Assembly (NCBI GenBank): GCA_022772085.1
Contig: JALFBN010000007.1
Coordinates: 229,511-293,510, forward strand
DNA: 64,000 nucleotides
Direction of reading: 5' to 3'
Origin: Porphyromonas sp.
GTDB lineage: Bacteria > Bacteroidota > Bacteroidia > Bacteroidales > Porphyromonadaceae
The notes beneath the pieces were generated by a model. The model was not told the DNA's origin, did not search any database, and worked only from the letters and a program-made list of their open reading frames with translations. Every line of letters starts with the position of its first letter. Position 1 is the first letter of the stretch. Below, piece after piece: positions 54,482-63,875 of this stretch. Position numbers and translations under genes: made by a program.

Positions 54482-55534
54482 ATGACCTTGACCCTAAAAA
54501 AACTATTCTCTTTAGTTCTTGCAGTAGCCCTGATACCCGTTTTGTGGGCCTGCAATCCCAAACAACCCGACAAACCTACACCTCCGGATCCCGTAACTCC
54601 TCCGCAACCCGTTCCGGAGGAAACGTATGATGCGGCTTTTGCTATTGGTGAGTTTCCTTATCTCAAAATAGGGGATTTGAAGGGTGCGGATGCTTTTGAG
54701 AAGAAGCTAGGGAAGCGTGCGCCTCAGACGATAAAAAAGGTGGGAGAGGTATATTTAGGTACCACTCCTACTTACTTTAAAGGAACAAAGTATTCGGAAA
54801 AAGTATCAGCCGCTCTACTGGAGATGCCTATCATAAAGGTAGATGCCACATTCGTGGGTATGATGGAGCAAGCCGGATTTAAGGACTACGGTGTGAGTAT
54901 GATACAAGATGCACAGGGGAATTTATCCCCTTGTCGTATTTTTTGGAGTCAAAAACTCAAAGTAGAGGCCGATATGTATGATGTTAAACTTTCAGCTTTG
55001 AAAAATATAAAATCTGTGATTGAGTTTGTTCCCAAAGAGGATGAGCCTGTGCAGCATAACGATCAGCCCGATCCGAATCCATCTGTAATCCTTGCGGATG
55101 CCAAGGACTTCCCTTTGGTAGATCTACTCGGTAGTCCTCAAGCGGAGTTGCCAAAAGACCAGCTCATAGCAGCAGAAAATAAATTAGGCTTTCGAGTACT
55201 GGATGAGGATGCGACAAATGAGGAAACAGTGTATTTCTCTACCTTGGAAGCTAAGGCGAACTTGACCAATCTGAAGGCCGTGATCTATTTCTACGGTACC
55301 GTAGACAAAATGATCACTCAGATAGTACTGGATTGTAAAGCTGTTACCACACCGGAGGATTTGGCACGTCCTGAGTTGAAAGCATGGTTTCAGGCAAATG
55401 GTTATGCCTTTGAAACCAAGCATGATACAGCTAAGGGACCCGGGCTAAAGTTCCGCAATCCCACAACGGGTGTGAAGGCTTATATCTATTTGAAAAATAG
55501 CAACAATGCCTGCTTTATAGAGTTGACTAAATAA
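54482..55534 (+). CDS. lipoprotein of unknown function
   Basis: A 350-residue lipoprotein (lipobox VLWAC, Cys24) with a Pro-rich linker after the signal peptide. The mature part contains two similar halves: FPYLKIGDLKGADAFEKKLG with AALLEMPIIKVDATFVG, and FPLVDLLGSPQAELPKDQL with KLGFRVLDEDATNEETV. Repetition of the FP..D..G pattern suggests two copies of one domain. No enzyme motif. Followed by a strong terminator. Confidence 0.75.
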   Translation: MTLTLKKLFSLVLAVALIPVLWACNPKQPDKPTPPDPVTPPQPVPEETYDAAFAIGEFPYLKIGDLKGADAFEKKLGKRAPQTIKKVGEVYLGTTPTYFKGTKYSEKVSAALLEMPIIKVDATFVGMMEQAGFKDYGVSMIQDAQGNLSPCRIFWSQKLKVEADMYDVKLSALKNIKSVIEFVPKEDEPVQHNDQPDPNPSVILADAKDFPLVDLLGSPQAELPKDQLIAAENKLGFRVLDEDATNEETVYFSTLEAKANLTNLKAVIYFYGTVDKMITQIVLDCKAVTTPEDLARPELKAWFQANGYAFETKHDTAKGPGLKFRNPTTGVKAYIYLKNSNNACFIELTK

Positions 55535-55581
55535 TTCTCAAAAAAAGAGATACACTTCCTCCCTTTTTCGGAGGATTGAGC

Positions 55582-55622
55582 AACCGATACCGAAGTTCAA
55601 AGGCTTTAGGTATCGGTTTTGC
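55582..55622 (+). terminator. rho-independent terminator
   Basis: Perfect 10-bp arms AACCGATACC (55582-55591) and GGTATCGGTT (55609-55618) with a T run. Ends the lipoprotein gene. Confidence 0.85.
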
Positions 55623-55792
55623 CTTTTGTATTCAATCCTGTCACTGATCAATAGGGTATCACTATTGTTAACCATTGGCATTTACAGTTTTAAGATTGGG
55701 TTGTGTTCTGTTTCCGAATGTTCCAATACCGATCCAATCTTTCGACGTCTGCTTGTTTTTGTAGATCTCACAAAAAAAACTGTATATTTGTG

Positions 55793-55800
55793 CTGATAAA
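55793..55800 (+). promoter_or_regulatory. Bacteroidetes -7 element (TATATTTG)
   Basis: Exact TAnnTTTG 33 bases before the ATG at 55833. Confidence 0.65.
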
Positions 55801-55832
55801 TAAAATACAAACTGTAAAACCCTACTTATCAA

Positions 55833-57596
55833 ATGAACAAGAAATTTATTGGTTTTAGTCTTCCAAATCTTCGTTGCCGCTCTTTGGAGGCGATGAAGTT
55901 TGTTGGATTGACAGGAGTATTGGCTTTCAGCCTTTCACAAACAGCAGTGGCGCAGCGTGCTGAAGATCAGGCGCATCAGGCTTTGTATGAGCAAGGATTC
56001 TCCGCTAAGCAGGCGAGGCTTCTTGCACAGGATCGGCTTCGTGAAGAAGCACTTCTTAATCAGTCTTCGCAACTCAGAGCTGAGAGAGTTGAGATCTTTC
56101 TCAATGGTTATCGCTATGTGGTGACGGATGAAAAAAAGAAAGAGGTGCAGCTTATCCGTTTGAAAGAGAAAGATCCTGAAATTTCTAATCACTACGACGG
56201 CGAGGTTAATATCCCTGCTACCATCAAGGTTGGGGAGGATACCTATACGGTTACTTCCATCGGACGTAGTGTATTTTTGGGTAAAACAATCCATTCATTG
56301 ACGATTCCTGAAACTATTCGTCGGATAGAAAGAGCGGCTTTTGCCTATTGCCGAGGCCTGAAAGCAATCCATATTCCTGATAGTGTCGAAGAATTGGGTG
56401 ATTGCGCTTTTGCTCTTTGTAATGATGCACGTAGTCTCTACATCGGTAAAAAAGTCGCAAAGGTTGGAGAAGATGTATTCGAGGATTGTTACTATCTCCA
56501 AAAGATTGAGGTAGGAGATGGTAACCCGATCTATTCTGTTCGAGATGGGATTCTTTACAACAAAGATCAATCTGAACTTTTGAAATGTCCTTCTTACCGA
56601 AAAGATTTTACTGAACTCACCCTCCCTTCCACGGTGAAAAAGATTGCCAAAGGGGCGTTGGAGTACTGTTTTTATATCTCTAAGATAACTCTCAATGATG
56701 GACTGGAGGAGATACACAAAAAAGCTTTTCATCAAAACTATGCTCTTACCTCTCTGCACATTCCCGCATCTGTTAAGTATATTGCAGATGGTACCGTATT
56801 CTGCAAAACAAAGAAGCTATCTACCCTTACGGTAGCGTCTGGGAATCAGCACTACAAGGCTCAGGAGAATATGCTGTATAGCTTTGATGGAAGTACGCTT
56901 ATCTCTCACCCTGCCGGTTTGGCGGATAGCTTAATGGTAAAGGTCGCTGATGGTGTGAAAAACATTGGAACTTCGGCTTTTGAGTATTGTCGTTCTGTGA
57001 AATCCATACAGCTTCCTGCAAGTGTGGAGACTGTCGGTGTTGCCGCTTTCTCGGATTGTGGTATTCATGAGTTTTACCTGCCCGAAAAAGTAAAATCTTT
57101 GCCTTTTGCTCTCTTTGCAGATTGTGCAGAGCTCACTTATCTCTACCTAGGGGATGCTATAGCTTCCATTAGCGGTAGTGTTTTTGGTGGATGTAAATCT
57201 CTGAAGTTGCTTCAAATAAGAACAGTTGTTCCTCCCGTTATGGAGGTTGATTCGGACAAAGATCCCTATACTATTGACGACGATGTGAAGAAGAATGCTC
57301 GTCTAGAGGTACCGTCTGCTGCTGTGAATGCCTACAAAGCGGCTCCGGAGTGGAAAGAGTTTACCAATATCAGTGATAAGCTTGCAGCTCAAGATATTGC
57401 AGCTTCTTCGGATTGGCTTTCTGTTCGTGCCGGGGAACTTGTTGTTGCTGCTGATGAGGTATTGCCCATTGTCGTATATGACTTCTCCGGTCAAGTGCTT
57501 GCAAAGACGAGAGCGCGTGCGTGGAGTGTGCGCCTACCGGCGGGTAACTATGTAGTTGTTTTGGGTACACAAGCACATAGGGTACATATTGACTAA
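55833..57596 (+). CDS. BspA-like LRR_5 surface protein with T9SS tail
   Basis: A 587-residue secreted protein. After a signal peptide ending near TAVAQR, residues about 50-130 form a Lys/Glu-rich segment; residues about 130-500 are BspA/TpLRR (LRR_5) repeats (for example IPDSVEELGDCAFALCNDARSL). The end carries a T9SS sorting domain: LPIVVYDFSGQVLAKT, then VRLPAGNYVVVLGTQAHRV. It would be exported by T9SS and anchored or shed at the surface, where such proteins aid attachment. First of three large LRR genes in a row; no terminator between promoter and start. Confidence 0.92.
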   Translation: MNKKFIGFSLPNLRCRSLEAMKFVGLTGVLAFSLSQTAVAQRAEDQAHQALYEQGFSAKQARLLAQDRLREEALLNQSSQLRAERVEIFLNGYRYVVTDEKKKEVQLIRLKEKDPEISNHYDGEVNIPATIKVGEDTYTVTSIGRSVFLGKTIHSLTIPETIRRIERAAFAYCRGLKAIHIPDSVEELGDCAFALCNDARSLYIGKKVAKVGEDVFEDCYYLQKIEVGDGNPIYSVRDGILYNKDQSELLKCPSYRKDFTELTLPSTVKKIAKGALEYCFYISKITLNDGLEEIHKKAFHQNYALTSLHIPASVKYIADGTVFCKTKKLSTLTVASGNQHYKAQENMLYSFDGSTLISHPAGLADSLMVKVADGVKNIGTSAFEYCRSVKSIQLPASVETVGVAAFSDCGIHEFYLPEKVKSLPFALFADCAELTYLYLGDAIASISGSVFGGCKSLKLLQIRTVVPPVMEVDSDKDPYTIDDDVKKNARLEVPSAAVNAYKAAPEWKEFTNISDKLAAQDIAASSDWLSVRAGELVVAADEVLPIVVYDFSGQVLAKTRARAWSVRLPAGNYVVVLGTQAHRVHID

Positions 57597-57654
57597 ATGT
57601 TGATATAGTATAGAGATCCTTGAAGTTATCAAGTCTCTTAATAAAATGATATCT

Positions 57655-57692
57655 CCCTCAATGGAGCCCAAACTCCATTGAGGGCTTTTTTT
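57655..57692 (+). terminator. rho-independent terminator
   Basis: Perfect 12-bp arms CCCTCAATGGAG (57655-57666) and CTCCATTGAGGG (57673-57684), followed by T7. Ends the BspA-like gene. Confidence 0.92.
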
Positions 57693-57772
57693 GCTCCTTG
57701 TGTTGTGTTTATCCTTGGAGAAGAAGCCTCTGGTTTTTCTTTATGGTCCTTTTCTAAACCAAATTGTATATC

Positions 57773-57780
57773 TATATTTG
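57773..57780 (+). promoter_or_regulatory. Bacteroidetes -7 element (TATATTTG)
   Basis: Exact TAnnTTTG, 258 bases before the ATG at 58038. Confidence 0.6.
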
Positions 57781-58037
57781 CACTTGAGGATACATTAAGA
57801 GGAATGTGGGCATTTTCAAGCATATATTATCCTATGGTTTGTATCAAGAGAGTCTGATTTATGACATATTCTCTTTTGAGAGATTATTGGGAGATTTTCA
57901 GTTGAAAGATCTAAAAGGATGAGATCTATTCAATGTTGAGATAGGTGCTCAGGTGCTATCGTGTATGTGGGGCTTATGGTAAAAAAGAGCAAAGAACCCC
58001 GTTGATATAGAAATAGGAACTCAGTAAAAATAAACTT

Positions 58038-60905
58038 ATGAGAAAGAATTACAATTTGTCGACCAATGGGGACGACTTTCTCTTAGAAAGGAAAATGTGT
58101 TTGGGGGCAAGGAAGAGTCTGTGGCTTCCAATGTTCCTTCTCTTATTGTTGTCATTTTTTAGCTACACCTCAATAGCTCAAAATTCAGCGGAGGTTCGTT
58201 TAAGGGTACATGCTCCCAAAGGACAAAAACTTCGTTTGCAAACAGAACCGTTTAATGCTTGTACCATAACAGGTGCCACCAAGGGGGATTATTTTGGGGA
58301 GTATTACCTGGATGAAGAAAATGGAGAGATTGTTATCACAGGTAGACTAACGATACTGGAGTGTTTTGGGAACAAACTCTCTAGTTTGCAAGTGGTACGT
58401 GCTCCAGAATTAGCCATCTTGAAATGTTATAAAAATGAACTTGTCTCCTTGGATCTGTCTAAGTTGCCTGAATTGGCTTACTTGGATTGTAAGGAGAATC
58501 AATTGACCTCGTTGGATGTAAGTGCAAACAGCAAGCTGGAATCTCTATTTACCCAGAATAACAAGTTACATACACTGAATACGGGGCATGTAGCTGCAAT
58601 CAAAAAAATCGATTGTTCTTACAATCGATTGGTTGGCCTGGACGTTAAAGGGAATGCCGGGTTGGAAGATCTCTACTGCCATAATAATTTGCTGACAGAT
58701 ATAGACCTGAGTGCCAATCTCAAACTTTGGGGGCTATACATTTACAGCAATCAATTAAAGGGAGAGGGGATGGCAAACTTGGTTCGTAATATGCCTAGTC
58801 CTCAACTTGCCCCTCCTTATTTTTACGTAGTGGATACACGTAATCCATCCGAGGGAAATGTCTGTCTAATGGCCAATGTTAAGGTGGCAGAAAGTAAGGG
58901 CTGGGCTGTATACGATTATGCCGGAGGTTTGGATAATGGTAGCATGAAAGGCGTCCCTTATAAAGGACAAGATCATAAGCCTTTAGTCAGTGGTCATACT
59001 ATTACATTGACTACGACCAGGCAAGCAGGAGAAACCGTTACCTTGGACATTACAGGATCTGCCGACGGCGTGGTTATACAGGGCGTCAAGGAATCGGCTC
59101 CCTATGTAGGGAGTCAGACTTACACCCTTAGAGGAAGCGAGATAATCATCCAAGGGGATGTGGTCAAACTTGCTTGTAAGGACAATATGCTTCGCTCAGT
59201 TGTTTGCTCCGGTGGAAGCGCATTAACCGACTTGGATTGCTCCGAAAATCAATTGGAACACCTTGTTGTGGCTAACGAAACCGCTCTAACGAAACTTTTG
59301 TGCCAAAAGAATCAATTATCTACACTATCCGTTGAGGGTTGTACGGCATTGGCTCGGATTGATTGCTTTAATAATCAGATACAGGCGCAGGGAATGACCG
59401 ATTTTGTCACCTCTTTGCCTACCAAAACAGATAATCCGAAACTCTTTGTCATAGATACGAAGAGCGTAGTAGGGACGGATGGCAATGTGGCTCTGAAGAG
59501 TGATGTACAGATAGCTAAAGGTAAAGGATGGGATGTCAGGGATTGGATTAACGGAGAACGTTGGGGATTTGGAGATGTTTATGCAGGAACAGATCCCCGG
59601 TACTATGCCATTACTGTGGCAACGATGGAGCATGGATCCATTATCGTAGATCATCCAACTCCCAACAAGGTACTTGCGGGCTCTTTGGTGCGTCTAAAAG
59701 CACAGCCGGAAGAAGGCTATGCTTTGATTTCCTTGACTGCCAATGATAAGGATATTACGCAAACAAAATTCGTTATCGTAAAGGAAAACACAACCGTTAA
59801 AGCGACCTTTGAGAAAAGAGACTTTTATGCCGTAACCCTTGCTCCTATAAAAGGACAGGGTACGGTGAAGATAACCGGTGCGGATGACCTGCAAAAAGTT
59901 CCCTCAGGCACGACTTTGCATGTGGAATGCAAACCAAAAGCCGGGTGGAAAGTGGCTGGTATATGGGCAGGAACCAAAGATATAACCGCAACGGCTTCTT
60001 TTGAAGTAATCGAGCCCGTAGAGGTAAAGGTAACCTTTGATTTTGAGGGGAATCCGAATGAGCCTTATATCGTTTTGGAACGGGATATTGTAGGAAAACT
60101 TTCTCTGAACTATGTAACCTCCAGCCCGAATGCGGATGTTGTTCCCGGCGTATTCGGTGGAGAAGTTTTAGCCTATCGTGAGGGGAACTTGATCATCAAT
60201 GCCACGGAAAAGAAGGTTGTAATTTATGGTGATGTAGTCAAACTCTATGCTATTTATGGTCAGTTTGTTCGCATTGATGTGTCGCATGCTCCTAACCTGA
60301 AGGACTTGAATTGCGCATTTAATCAATTGACTGCGCTTGATTTGACACAGAATAAAGAGTTGGTTCAGTTCAGTGCAGAAATCAATCGGTTCACAGAACT
60401 TGATCTCGGTGGTTGTCCTAAATTGAACTATGTCAATCTATATGGTAACCGTCTCAAGGGAAAGGGTATGACAGCTATGATCAATAGTTTGCCGAAACGC
60501 ACTGCTAAGGATCAGGCTCGATTGATTATTATAGATACCTCGTATGAAAAGGAAGCCAATGAGTGCATGGCGTCTGATGTACAGTTGGCTAAAGCCAAAT
60601 ACTGGATGCCATATGACCTTAATGGCGGTTTGGAAACGATGCGTCCCTATGCCGGTAAGGATGCGGCATTGGAGGAGGTGACAACAAGAACGGTTAAGAT
60701 CTTCCCTAATCCTGCGCACGAATACTTGGAGTTGTCTGGTGCGACACCGGGAGCTGTGGCAAGGCTACTGTCTCTTGCAGGTGTACAGATTTGGAGCAAG
60801 CCGACAGATGTCCAAGGTCGTCTAAGGTCAGATATCTCAACCCTACCTCAAGGTATCTACTTACTGCAAGTAGAAGAGCAGGTGATAAAGGTCCGAATAG
60901 AGTAG
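58038..60905 (+). CDS. InlJ-like LRR protein with Big-type repeats and T9SS tail
   Basis: A 955-residue surface protein. An ATG at 58095 is a possible later start. It has LRRs with the pattern LxxLDCxxNxLxxLDVS, as in P. gingivalis InlJ, in three sections. Each begins with a beta-type cap (VRLRVHAPKGQKL, ITLTTTRQAGETV and IVLERDIVGKLSL) and closes with a recurring end motif (VVDTRN, VIDTKS and IIDTSY with DV..AK.KGW). Between the second and third are two InlB B-repeat-like modules (EHGSIIVDHPTPNKV.. and IKGQGTVKITGADDL..). The end (VKIFPNPAHEYLEL then QGIYLLQVE) is a T9SS sorting domain. Probably an adhesin. Confidence 0.9.
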   Translation: MRKNYNLSTNGDDFLLERKMCLGARKSLWLPMFLLLLLSFFSYTSIAQNSAEVRLRVHAPKGQKLRLQTEPFNACTITGATKGDYFGEYYLDEENGEIVITGRLTILECFGNKLSSLQVVRAPELAILKCYKNELVSLDLSKLPELAYLDCKENQLTSLDVSANSKLESLFTQNNKLHTLNTGHVAAIKKIDCSYNRLVGLDVKGNAGLEDLYCHNNLLTDIDLSANLKLWGLYIYSNQLKGEGMANLVRNMPSPQLAPPYFYVVDTRNPSEGNVCLMANVKVAESKGWAVYDYAGGLDNGSMKGVPYKGQDHKPLVSGHTITLTTTRQAGETVTLDITGSADGVVIQGVKESAPYVGSQTYTLRGSEIIIQGDVVKLACKDNMLRSVVCSGGSALTDLDCSENQLEHLVVANETALTKLLCQKNQLSTLSVEGCTALARIDCFNNQIQAQGMTDFVTSLPTKTDNPKLFVIDTKSVVGTDGNVALKSDVQIAKGKGWDVRDWINGERWGFGDVYAGTDPRYYAITVATMEHGSIIVDHPTPNKVLAGSLVRLKAQPEEGYALISLTANDKDITQTKFVIVKENTTVKATFEKRDFYAVTLAPIKGQGTVKITGADDLQKVPSGTTLHVECKPKAGWKVAGIWAGTKDITATASFEVIEPVEVKVTFDFEGNPNEPYIVLERDIVGKLSLNYVTSSPNADVVPGVFGGEVLAYREGNLIINATEKKVVIYGDVVKLYAIYGQFVRIDVSHAPNLKDLNCAFNQLTALDLTQNKELVQFSAEINRFTELDLGGCPKLNYVNLYGNRLKGKGMTAMINSLPKRTAKDQARLIIIDTSYEKEANECMASDVQLAKAKYWMPYDLNGGLETMRPYAGKDAALEEVTTRTVKIFPNPAHEYLELSGATPGAVARLLSLAGVQIWSKPTDVQGRLRSDISTLPQGIYLLQVEEQVIKVRIE

Positions 60906-61208
60906 TTCGTTTTTTTTAGTCAGCCGAAGCGGAGGGCTGCGAATCTTGAATAGAGAACCATGGTAAGAGGGTTGCCTTTCTTGCCATGGTTTTTGTTTCC
61001 AGTCCCTTGTCTTACTATGACAATGTGTTGTGTTTTGTTGTAAAATGTTTGGATTTTTTCGAGGTATGCACTATATTCGTTGCTGATTCGAAAAGAATAC
61101 TTGTGATGAGGAGGGAATCCTTATTGGGAATTTCTCTACTGAGATGCTTACGATTGGTATGCCCAAGGGGCAAAATGCTAGATTATATTAACTGAAAAAC
61201 AGAAAGCA
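60906..61208 (+). other. 303-base gap between LRR genes
   Basis: Contains a terminator near its start and otherwise AT-rich DNA. I see no TAnnTTTG at standard distance from the 61209 start. Confidence 0.65.
60956..60997 (+). terminator. rho-independent terminator
   Basis: AACCATGG (60956-60963) and CCATGGTT (60984-60991) form a stem followed by T-rich DNA. Confidence 0.7.
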
Positions 61209-63785
61209 ATGAAGAGAAAAGTATTACTATTTGTGCTGTTACTGTATTCCATTTGTATGGTTTGGAGTCAGACGACTCCTCCCGAAGGGACTAAGTTCAT
61301 TACCATGAGGGTTCAGCCCAATAAAGAGTTCAAGTTTGGTCTCATCGCTAAAGTCGGATCTCGGACGGCTTGGATCAAGCTGGGGGATGGTGCTATTATT
61401 CCTCTTACGATAGGAGAGAGCCTGACAGTCCCCACGGTATTTTCCTACTCATCACCCTCCGAAACGGTGAAGCTGTACGGCTCTTTTCATATTTTTGGTT
61501 GTCCCGGAAATGGAGCATGTATAACCCTCTTGGATGCGACGGGATACTCTCCTTTGGAGCAACTCTATTGCAATAATAATGCGATAACCCAATTCAGAGT
61601 AAAGGGGTGTGAGCGATTGAGCCTTTTGAATTGCTCTTCCAATCGAATCCAATCTCTTGATCTCTCCGATTGTAAGGAGCTCAAGGAGCTTGCTTGTTAT
61701 GACAACCTGCTACGAACTCTAGATCTCTCTCAGAACAAAGATTTGCTCAAAATACACTGCCCGCAGAATGCACTTGTAGAGCTTGATCTTACACATAATA
61801 CGAAACTTCAGGAGGTACAGGTTGGGAAAAATAAATTGAAGAAAATCCTATTCCCCTCCCTCTCTGCGATCCGCTTGTTGTATGCCTATGAAAATCAGCT
61901 GAAGAGTATAGATGCCAAAAAGATACCATTGCTGGAGGATTTAGATATTTACGATAATCAGTTAGAGGCTCTTGACCTAACGGCTTGTGATAAGCTAGAG
62001 AGTGTGGATTGTTCGGAAAATAAGATCAAAACACTGGACATTACGGCAAGCAAGGGTGTCATAACTACGCTATCGTGTGCTGATAATGAAATAACGCATT
62101 TAAACGTTACTGATTGTAGTTCCCTGAATTACTTGAATGCGAGCAATAATCAGCTGAAGATGCTCTCTCTTGACGGAGTGACAAAACTGGAGAAACTATA
62201 CCTCTATTCCAATCAGCTGAGTAAACTGGATATTGCATCATGTAGTCTGCTTAAGGTTTTGATGATAAATACCAATAAGATGAGTGCGTGTGGTTTGGAT
62301 GACCTATTTAATGCGCTACCTCGTCCTATCACACAGGGGAATTTGCAGATTGTGGATAATGTTGGCGCACCTACCTCAACCACTTCTATTGCCGTGCAAA
62401 AGAACTGGAAAGTGGATGTACAGGGGGATGGATCCGGTTGTGGATCTGCTGTGGTGGAGTCTCCTCCTCCCGGCATGCCCATGATCAAACTAACCACTAA
62501 ACCAGGTAGTAGCATAACGGTTACCATGCGAGTTTATGCCCCGGATTCTTATGTTTGGATTGAGTCCAGCCCGGGGGTCTATACAAAGGAACTGATTAGC
62601 AGCGATTATGACCATCCTTCAGTATTTACGATCCCTTGTCCCGGTAATGAGGTAAAGCTTCATAGTAAAGTGGTGGATTTTAGTTGCAGTAAAAATGGAG
62701 AGGCGATAACCGCCATTGATGCTTCGAATAATCCGGAATTGGCGACGCTCTATTGTCATGAAAATGCGATTACGGATCTCAAAATAAATGGCTGTACTTA
62801 TCTAGCTGATTTGAGTTGTGGGAAGAATAAGATCAAAACTTTGGATTTGACTAATTTAAACTATCTCCAATACCTTTTCTGCTATGAAAACCAGATCGAG
62901 GTGCTGGATATTTCTCACTGCAAAATGATCGAAGAGCTGGAGTGTAGCTCTAATGATATTGCTGTTTTGGATCTTTCCAATCTGAGCCGAGCTACAACTA
63001 TCATGTGCCACACCAATAAAATTGCGACGCTTAACTTGGCGAACTGTAAGAAGCTAAAGGAGTTTAATTGTGCCAATAACCAATTAACGGAGCTGAATTT
63101 GGAGGCTTGTGAGAGTCTCGTGGGGCTTTCATGTGGATCCAATCAGCTAACCCGACTCGATGTATCGAAGTGTAGTAAACTGAATCGTCTCTTCTGTTCC
63201 GTAAATCCGAAGCTGCTCTCCATGGCGTGGATGCCCGATTCGGAGTTGCAACAATTCTCGGCTATGGAATGTGGCTTCACAATGATGGAGATCCCTCAGT
63301 CCCCAAAATTGACTAAGGTGCTGCTAAGTAAAAATCCCTTGACGGCTCTCTCTTTGGGCAGAGCTCCCCAATTAAATCATTTGGCAGTAGATGAGTGTAA
63401 AATAGCCATACCACAGATGGATCAACTATTTGACGCATTGCCTAGAGAGACCGAGGGACAACTAAAAATAGCGGGGAATCCCAATGTGGAAACTTCCAGG
63501 ACAGAAGTTGCGGTGAAAAAAGGTTGGACATTGGATATTCAAGGAGGAGGATCTACGGACTGCTTGGGGATCATAGGCAAAGAGGGGTATCGACTTGTTG
63601 TTACTCATGATGCGATCGTATTGACTACTGCAAATGCTTCGAAAGTTGTTGTCTGGGATTTGCTAGGAAATCAGGTAAGCGACTTTATTTCTATTCCTCG
63701 AGAATCCAAAATGATTGTTCTACCATCGAAAGGTACATACCTTGTGACTATTGATGGGCATGCCGAAAAGGTACTTGTAAAGTAG
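61209..63785 (+). CDS. InlJ-like LRR protein with T9SS-like tail, internally duplicated
   Basis: An 858-residue secreted protein with an N-terminal signal peptide (about 21 residues, ending VWSQ). Its two halves are repeats of the same module: a beta cap (FITMRVQPNKEFKFGLIAKV and ITVTMRVYAPDSYVWIES), a hinge with CPGNGACITLLDATGYSP or CPGNEVKLHSKV, a stretch of LxxLxCxxNxIxxLxLxx repeats, and an end segment (ALPRPITQGNLQIVDN or ALPRETEGQLKIAGN). The last 70 residues (VVVWDLLGNQVSDF then KGTYLVTIDGHAEKVLV) are a T9SS sorting domain. It follows the previous LRR gene by about 300 bases on the same strand. Confidence 0.88.
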   Translation: MKRKVLLFVLLLYSICMVWSQTTPPEGTKFITMRVQPNKEFKFGLIAKVGSRTAWIKLGDGAIIPLTIGESLTVPTVFSYSSPSETVKLYGSFHIFGCPGNGACITLLDATGYSPLEQLYCNNNAITQFRVKGCERLSLLNCSSNRIQSLDLSDCKELKELACYDNLLRTLDLSQNKDLLKIHCPQNALVELDLTHNTKLQEVQVGKNKLKKILFPSLSAIRLLYAYENQLKSIDAKKIPLLEDLDIYDNQLEALDLTACDKLESVDCSENKIKTLDITASKGVITTLSCADNEITHLNVTDCSSLNYLNASNNQLKMLSLDGVTKLEKLYLYSNQLSKLDIASCSLLKVLMINTNKMSACGLDDLFNALPRPITQGNLQIVDNVGAPTSTTSIAVQKNWKVDVQGDGSGCGSAVVESPPPGMPMIKLTTKPGSSITVTMRVYAPDSYVWIESSPGVYTKELISSDYDHPSVFTIPCPGNEVKLHSKVVDFSCSKNGEAITAIDASNNPELATLYCHENAITDLKINGCTYLADLSCGKNKIKTLDLTNLNYLQYLFCYENQIEVLDISHCKMIEELECSSNDIAVLDLSNLSRATTIMCHTNKIATLNLANCKKLKEFNCANNQLTELNLEACESLVGLSCGSNQLTRLDVSKCSKLNRLFCSVNPKLLSMAWMPDSELQQFSAMECGFTMMEIPQSPKLTKVLLSKNPLTALSLGRAPQLNHLAVDECKIAIPQMDQLFDALPRETEGQLKIAGNPNVETSRTEVAVKKGWTLDIQGGGSTDCLGIIGKEGYRLVVTHDAIVLTTANASKVVVWDLLGNQVSDFISIPRESKMIVLPSKGTYLVTIDGHAEKVLVK

Positions 63786-63875
63786 CCGATGTTTAGTCTT
63801 TAGTTGTCTGATGGAAAGACTAACAATGAATCCGTAAAATGTCTGCTATTGAGTCATATAATCAGGGCAACCGCA

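Larger units (their letters stand above)
57597..58037 (+). other. 441-base gap between LRR genes
   Basis: Holds the terminator of the BspA-like gene and, after it, a TATATTTG promoter and a 250-base leader without an open frame. Confidence 0.7.
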
